NCBI GenBank assembly: GCA_948663575.1 | Contig: CAPNAV010000034.1 | Span: 1-8,061, forward strand | Length of the DNA stretch: 8,061 nt | Reading direction: 5' to 3' | From: an uncultured Candidatus Saccharibacteria bacterium | GTDB lineage: Bacteria; Patescibacteriota; Saccharimonadia; Saccharimonadales; Saccharimonadaceae | Shown: positions 4,449 through 8,061 of the stretch, piece after piece | How the letters are laid out: every line of letters begins with the position of its first letter | How positions within the stretch are numbered: the first letter of the stretch is position 1 | The notes under the pieces: model-generated | What the model was told of the DNA's origin: nothing | The model's input: the letters and a program-made list of their open reading frames with translations, nothing else | Databases searched by the model: none | Position numbers and translations under genes: made by a program

Positions 4449-6224
4449 TTATTGCATTGAGGTGACAATATTACGGAGTTGTTTCTTAGTGAGAGTGTTG
4501 ATACTGGCGTTAATTTTGTGTAGCACGCCACCATTAACCCAGGCGGCACTAGAGCCGGACATATAGACGGTAATTCCCTGCTCATGAGTGGTTGTATAAT
4601 CACTTCCCCAAGTCGGTTCGGCGTAGTTGCGCTGGAGGGTGGTGCTATCCCATGAGGATTTTTCCTCGACAAGAGTGAATGATTGACCGTCAGGGCCGTT
4701 GAAAACTAGAGTGATTTTGCCGTTTTCTGAATCAATGCTGCTTAACGAAAAGCCACTAGGCAAGTATGCGGGATAGGAAGCGTCGACGCCGGTTTGCATA
4801 GCGGCGACTCGTACGGAAATATCAGGAATGTTTGTGCTGACGAAGTAAATAATTGCAGCAACGCATGCGGCAGCACAGCAAAAAGCAAGCGCGAAGCGTT
4901 TGCCGCTGCCTTTGCGGCGAATTGGTTGGCGTGCAGAACGTGCACTAAATTCATCCTGATCGTCCATGGCGGCCACGGAGCGAAGAGCGCGACGGAGAGC
5001 TAAATCTTCATTGTCGATAGTGGTTTTGCGAGCAGCAGGACGCACGGTGCGTCGAAGTGTGCTCGAAGTGGTAGGCTTGCGCGCGATCGGTTTGACAGGT
5101 CTTGTGGCAGAGGAAATCTTGCGTGCAGTAGCGGGGCGGGCGGTTTTGGCTGTGGCGGTGCGGCGAGGGGCAATTTTGTTTGAGGTGATGATTTTGGCAG
5201 ATGACTTGGTGACCTTGGCGGCTGCTCGAGAGGCTTTGGGGCTGAGAGTGGTCTTTTTGGTGATTATTTCTTCTTTGATGCCAGTAGACTTAGCAGCAAT
5301 AGAAATGAATTTTTCGATGGTATTGCCGAGTTCGGTGATTTCTGGCATGGTGGAATTAGCCTTGATATCTTCGGCGAATTTTTTGAGGGCGGAAATCTGG
5401 TTGGCGATGTCGGTAGGGTCGGTAGCGTTACGGATTGAGGCGATCGCTTCGGAGGCGGTGCGAGCAATTTCGTCGATTGAACTAGTGGCGCGCTGTTCGT
5501 TGATGGCAGCGGAGAGTTTATCAGAGGATGTGTTGGCGTCGGTTTGATGTGAAACTTCGTTCATGGTCGCTCCGAGGGTGGCAGCAGTGTAGTCCGCGGC
5601 GATATTCATCGCCAAAGCCTTGGTATCGATATTGTCGGTATTATTTATGGAAGCAGGAATTGCTGGTGTGGATACGGGCGAATTCTGATAGAAATCCGGG
5701 CATGAAGTGGAAGGAGCTTGATAAACGCTAGGCATATAATTATTGTCGGAATTGAAAGAATCGGATTGTACTGGATAAGAATTTTCGGGGCTAGGGGGCG
5801 TGAACGGTACAGGATAATTATTATCAATCTCGTTGGAATAATTATAGATATCTTGACTACTAGAGTCGTAATTATAGTTATCTTGAGTTTGCTGGGGTAT
5901 AGGTTTGTCCTCGACAATCCCATATTCGATAACATCAGAAGTAATAGATTCAGAAGCTTGCTGTTGCTGCTCGGCCTCGAAGTGTGCCTCAGACTCAGCG
6001 GCACGAATAGCAGCTAAATCGGCATCATGAACATGCATATTGACTAATCGTGATGGAGCGGCGGGGAGATTTTGGCTATGACGGCTCTGAGCGGCGGATT
6101 TAGCAACCTCTTCGATGGCGAGATTAGTAGGGCGACTGACGTAACGGCGATTAAGAGTACAAGAAGGCTGCGTCAACCGATGAGTGGCGGCGCTAGACGG
6201 ACCTGATTCGAGTTGTATTTTCAT
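4449..6224 (-). CDS. Membrane protein with histone-H1-like basic segment and DUF4367-like external domain
   Basis: I do not recognise the full 591-aa protein. Visible parts in order: an Ala/Gln/Glu-rich N-terminus (1-100); a disordered Asn/Tyr/Ser/Pro-rich stretch (about 112-185, e.g. NYNYDSSSQDIYNYS); a probably helical part (200-325); a strongly basic Ala/Lys/Arg/Thr/Pro-rich tract (about 323-402, e.g. TATAKTARPATARK) like bacterial histone-H1-type tails; a short acidic linker; one membrane span (about 443-462, RFALAFCCAAACVAAIIYFV); and an external domain of about 125 residues. The last contains YLPSGFSLSS (487-496), a SFTLVEEKSSW segment and WVNGGVLHKI, resembling DUF4367. With the basic side in the cytoplasm, it could bind DNA or another polyanion at the membrane. 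That is inference. AGGAG (6237-6241 on the complement) lies 12 nt before the ATG, a long spacing. It is first in the minus-strand cluster. Confidence 0.85.
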   Translation of the reverse strand: MKIQLESGPSSAATHRLTQPSCTLNRRYVSRPTNLAIEEVAKSAAQSRHSQNLPAAPSRLVNMHVHDADLAAIRAAESEAHFEAEQQQQASESITSDVIEYGIVEDKPIPQQTQDNYNYDSSSQDIYNYSNEIDNNYPVPFTPPSPENSYPVQSDSFNSDNNYMPSVYQAPSTSCPDFYQNSPVSTPAIPASINNTDNIDTKALAMNIAADYTAATLGATMNEVSHQTDANTSSDKLSAAINEQRATSSIDEIARTASEAIASIRNATDPTDIANQISALKKFAEDIKANSTMPEITELGNTIEKFISIAAKSTGIKEEIITKKTTLSPKASRAAAKVTKSSAKIITSNKIAPRRTATAKTARPATARKISSATRPVKPIARKPTTSSTLRRTVRPAARKTTIDNEDLALRRALRSVAAMDDQDEFSARSARQPIRRKGSGKRFALAFCCAAACVAAIIYFVSTNIPDISVRVAAMQTGVDASYPAYLPSGFSLSSIDSENGKITLVFNGPDGQSFTLVEEKSSWDSTTLQRNYAEPTWGSDYTTTHEQGITVYMSGSSAAWVNGGVLHKINASINTLTKKQLRNIVTSMQ

Positions 6225-6236
6225 CGCAGTTTATAA

Positions 6237-6241
6237 CTCCT
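6237..6241 (-). promoter_or_regulatory. Shine-Dalgarno of the 591-aa membrane protein gene
   Basis: AGGAG on the complement lies 12 bases before the ATG at 6222-6224. The spacing is longer than usual, but no other in-frame start closer to it opens the frame. It supports the ATG chosen. Confidence 0.5.
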
Positions 6242-6263
6242 GATCGCGTTTTTGCTTACTACT

Positions 6264-6269
6264 ATTATA
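6264..6269 (-). promoter_or_regulatory. -10 box of the minus-strand cluster
   Basis: TATAAT on the complement lies about 40 nt before the ATG of the 591-aa protein gene. A weak TTGCTT (6288-6293) sits 18 nt upstream as a possible -35. Unlike the other two promoters in this window, it would give a leader of normal length containing the AGGAG. Its distance from the plus-strand -10 is about 50 bp, so the two promoters may compete or share regulation. Confidence 0.5.
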
Positions 6270-6315
6270 GCCGTAATGGTAATAAAAAAGCAAGACCAAA
6301 ATCATTCAGAAAGTA

Positions 6316-6324
6316 TGTTATAAT
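6316..6324 (+). promoter_or_regulatory. Extended -10 promoter of the PEGA gene, leaderless-type
   Basis: TGTTATAAT is a perfect extended -10 ending nine bases before the ATG at 6334. Transcription would start about three bases before the ATG. No Shine-Dalgarno and no -35 are visible, as with gltX. Confidence 0.6.
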
Positions 6325-6333
6325 ATATGAGAT

Positions 6334-7902
6334 ATGGATTACGATGAAAAAAAGAAGCGTCAGTTGATCAGGGTTGCGATTGCAGAAATTGGTATGGCTG
6401 TTTCGGTGGTGGCGATTGTTATTGTGGCGACTTTGGCGACGATGGGGTTTTTCATTGCTGGTGATGGACAGATTAAACAATCGGGGCTCATGCAAATTCA
6501 TTCTATCCCGACTGGCGCGACAGTAAACTTGGATGGAAATAATTTGTTTTCGCGTACTAATCTGAGTCGTACGATGCCGGCGGGAGATCATCGTATTATA
6601 ATTTCTCGTGATGGGTATGATATATGGGAAAATGTGGTAAAAATGTATCCTGGAGTGTTGGTGAGGCTATATTATCCAAGGTTGTTTTTGTTAAATAGGG
6701 TTGCTGACGAAGTGATGCCCCTAAAAAGTGGAAACGAACTAGTTACGGAGCTAGAATTCTATTCGGCGTCACCATCAAGAAACTATATTATATATGCTCA
6801 AAATGGGTCGACAGAATGGAGATTGATTGATGTTCGTAGTGATGACGTAAAAGAGACAACACTAGATCTTTCGAGTGTATTGCCATGGGTGATAAGGGCG
6901 GATACGATGGAGCAGGCGAAGAGTAGTTTACACGGTGTGATTGCGGGGTCATTGGCTGAATATAAGTTTGATGGGGATATTGAGATAGTGGCCTGGAGCG
7001 ATAATGACGAGAAAATTTTGGTTAAAGCGAGCTTTGATGGGCAAACGGAATGGGTATTAGTGAATTTACGAGATGTTTCGAGTAGCTTAAATCTATCAAA
7101 AACTTTTGGTTTGGACTTTGTACAAATTAGTATGATTGATAGCGCAGCTAATCAGCTATTTGCTTTGGAAAATCGTAATCTAAGAAGGGTTGATATTGCT
7201 AGCAAAACAGTTTCTGGTGTACTCTTAAATAACGTTGCTGAATTTTCAAACTATGAATCGAATTTGATTTATGTAACCGCAGAAGTGCAGGATAGTCAAA
7301 CAGAGAAAATGAAGCGTTCGGTAGGGGTGTATCGTAATGGTGAAAATGGAGGGACGGTAATTGCGGAGGTAGAGGCGGATGATAGAATTATTGTAGCATT
7401 AGCGAAGTACTTCGATGATTATTATATGTGCTATCTTGTGAATAACAAGCTAATGGTGTTATATGGCGCCTTGCCAACATATAATAATAGTCAAGGTGCT
7501 GATTTATCTAATCTTAAAAAACTTGAGCTAACGAAGGAGTTTAGTGAGGTTCCAGAAAAGTTGAGTCTAAGTGGTAATAATGAATATTTAGTGGCGCGGA
7601 GTGGGGGAAAATTTATGTCTGTTGATTTGGATGATGGTTCAGTGTTTGAATACGATGCCGCTAAGGAAATTAGATGGCTAGATGATAGTATGCTTTATGA
7701 TGTCAATGATGGACATTTAATAGTTTGGGATTTTGATGGTGTAAATCGTAGGGATTTGAATGAAAGCGTTAAAAAGGGCGACGAAAGTAAAGTGAGCACT
7801 ATGGGTTATGATGTGGTGATTACATCTAACAATCGGTGGTTATATTATTTGGGGAAGAGCGAGGATGGTTTTGTGCTGATGAGAGAAAGAATAGTTGAAT
7901 GA
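6334..7902 (+). CDS. PEGA-domain membrane protein with beta-propeller-like external part
   Basis: The protein has 522 aa. A short charged cytoplasmic N-terminus (MDYDEKKKRQ) is followed by one long membrane span (about 11-42). A PEGA domain covers about 50-117: MQIHSIPTGATVNLDGNN, then the MPAGDHRIIISRDGYDIW segment with its G-x-H and G-Y pattern, then VRLYYPRLFLL. PEGA domains are external beta-sandwich modules named after a Pro-Glu-Gly-Ala motif; here the motif is PTGA. The rest (120-522) has blade-like repeats of hydrophobic strands with W/D-rich turns, e.g. AWSDNDEKILVKASFDG (220-236), WLDDSMLYDVNDGHLIVWDF (448-467) and RWLYYLGKSEDGFVLM (501-516). This suggests a TolB- or WD-like propeller. 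It is probably a surface-anchored binding or structural protein; the ligand is unknown. It is transcribed alone, divergently from the minus-strand cluster. Confidence 0.88.
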   Translation: MDYDEKKKRQLIRVAIAEIGMAVSVVAIVIVATLATMGFFIAGDGQIKQSGLMQIHSIPTGATVNLDGNNLFSRTNLSRTMPAGDHRIIISRDGYDIWENVVKMYPGVLVRLYYPRLFLLNRVADEVMPLKSGNELVTELEFYSASPSRNYIIYAQNGSTEWRLIDVRSDDVKETTLDLSSVLPWVIRADTMEQAKSSLHGVIAGSLAEYKFDGDIEIVAWSDNDEKILVKASFDGQTEWVLVNLRDVSSSLNLSKTFGLDFVQISMIDSAANQLFALENRNLRRVDIASKTVSGVLLNNVAEFSNYESNLIYVTAEVQDSQTEKMKRSVGVYRNGENGGTVIAEVEADDRIIVALAKYFDDYYMCYLVNNKLMVLYGALPTYNNSQGADLSNLKKLELTKEFSEVPEKLSLSGNNEYLVARSGGKFMSVDLDDGSVFEYDAAKEIRWLDDSMLYDVNDGHLIVWDFDGVNRRDLNESVKKGDESKVSTMGYDVVITSNNRWLYYLGKSEDGFVLMRERIVE

Positions 7903-8004
7903 TTTTTCTCTAGCTAGTTTGTGAGAAAGCGTATGGCAAGTAGCTCCAGCAGGCTATCTTGTGAGGGACGCCTCTTCCAACGCGACTAAAGTCGCTACCA
8001 GTCG
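7903..8004. other. Non-coding stretch with small inverted repeats after the PEGA gene
   Basis: No gene is seen here. TTTCTC (7905-7910) can pair with GAGAAA (7923-7928), and GCGAC (7982-7986) with GTCGC (7991-7995) around a TAAA loop. None has a following U tract, so no proper intrinsic terminator for the PEGA gene is visible. TTGTGAG occurs twice (7919-7925 and again about 40 bases on). Confidence 0.35.
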
Positions 8005-8052
8005 GTCGTCACCTCAAGAGAAAGAGTTATACTCTTTCTCTGCTCGGTTCCT
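8005..8052. repeat. Hairpin repeat unit 4 at the right edge
   Basis: A perfect 11-bp palindrome, AGAGAAAGAGT (8017-8027) with ACTCTTTCTCT (8031-8041), encloses a 3-nt loop TAT. The left flank GTCGTCACCTCA and right flank GCTCGGTTCCT match the family seen at 115-350. The stem bases differ but pairing is kept. The unit is about 7.7 kb from the others, so the element is dispersed, and the array may continue beyond the window. Confidence 0.55.
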
Positions 8053-8061
8053 ACAACTGGA

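Noticed and set aside
4430..4672. 81-residue N-terminal extension of glutamyl-tRNA synthetase
   Set aside because: The frame is open, but the extra residues overlap the 3' end of the upstream gene in another frame and do not look like GluRS. MKTRFAPSPTG at 4429 is the standard N-terminus, with a promoter directly before it.
4966..5547. 193-residue plus-strand open frame rich in Ala, Arg and Val
   Set aside because: It is the antisense shadow of the basic, Ala/Lys/Arg-rich tract of the 591-aa protein. Its composition follows from that.

Overview
The window reads like accessory plus housekeeping DNA of a small-genome bacterium. Candidatus Saccharibacteria (TM7) or a close Patescibacteria relative is the best guess. 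This is inferred from tightly packed short genes, membrane-anchored DUF3048 and PEGA proteins, two genes with extended -10 boxes almost touching their ATG (leaderless-type starts), and fragments resembling the C-terminal end of FISUMP-like surface proteins. UGA is used as a stop (end of the PEGA gene), so the glycine-UGA code of Gracilibacteria does not apply. No 16S gene or other taxonomic marker is present, so the placement is tentative.

Layout: (1) Positions 1-351 hold no convincing gene. They carry a hairpin near the left edge and three AT-rich perfect palindromes whose centres are 82-83 nt apart, in similar flanks. (2) Positions 348-996 hold two tandem, promoterless coding cassettes (+ strand) of about 320 nt. 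They share near-identical ends and divergent middles, and each encodes only about 105 residues ending in SLRCLVSTNN. (3) Positions 1013-6224 are a compact minus-strand cluster. In transcription order it encodes a 591-aa membrane protein with a histone-H1-like basic segment and a DUF4367-like outer domain, glutamyl-tRNA synthetase (gltX), a membrane-anchored DUF3048 protein and a FabG-like short-chain dehydrogenase. Gaps are 19, 3 and 21 nt. gltX appears to have its own promoter in the 19-nt gap. (4) A divergent promoter region (6225-6333) separates this cluster from a plus-strand gene for a 522-aa PEGA-domain membrane protein. (5) After that gene, the window ends in a fourth copy of the hairpin element.

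The cluster mixes translation (gltX), cell-envelope proteins and one redox enzyme, so it is unlikely to be a single pathway. The two envelope proteins on either side of the divergent promoter both have a cytoplasmic N-terminus, one membrane span and an external C-terminal domain. The part most likely to be undescribed is the left end: a possible reservoir of silent surface-protein C-termini next to an array of covarying hairpins, one of which also closes the right end of the window.
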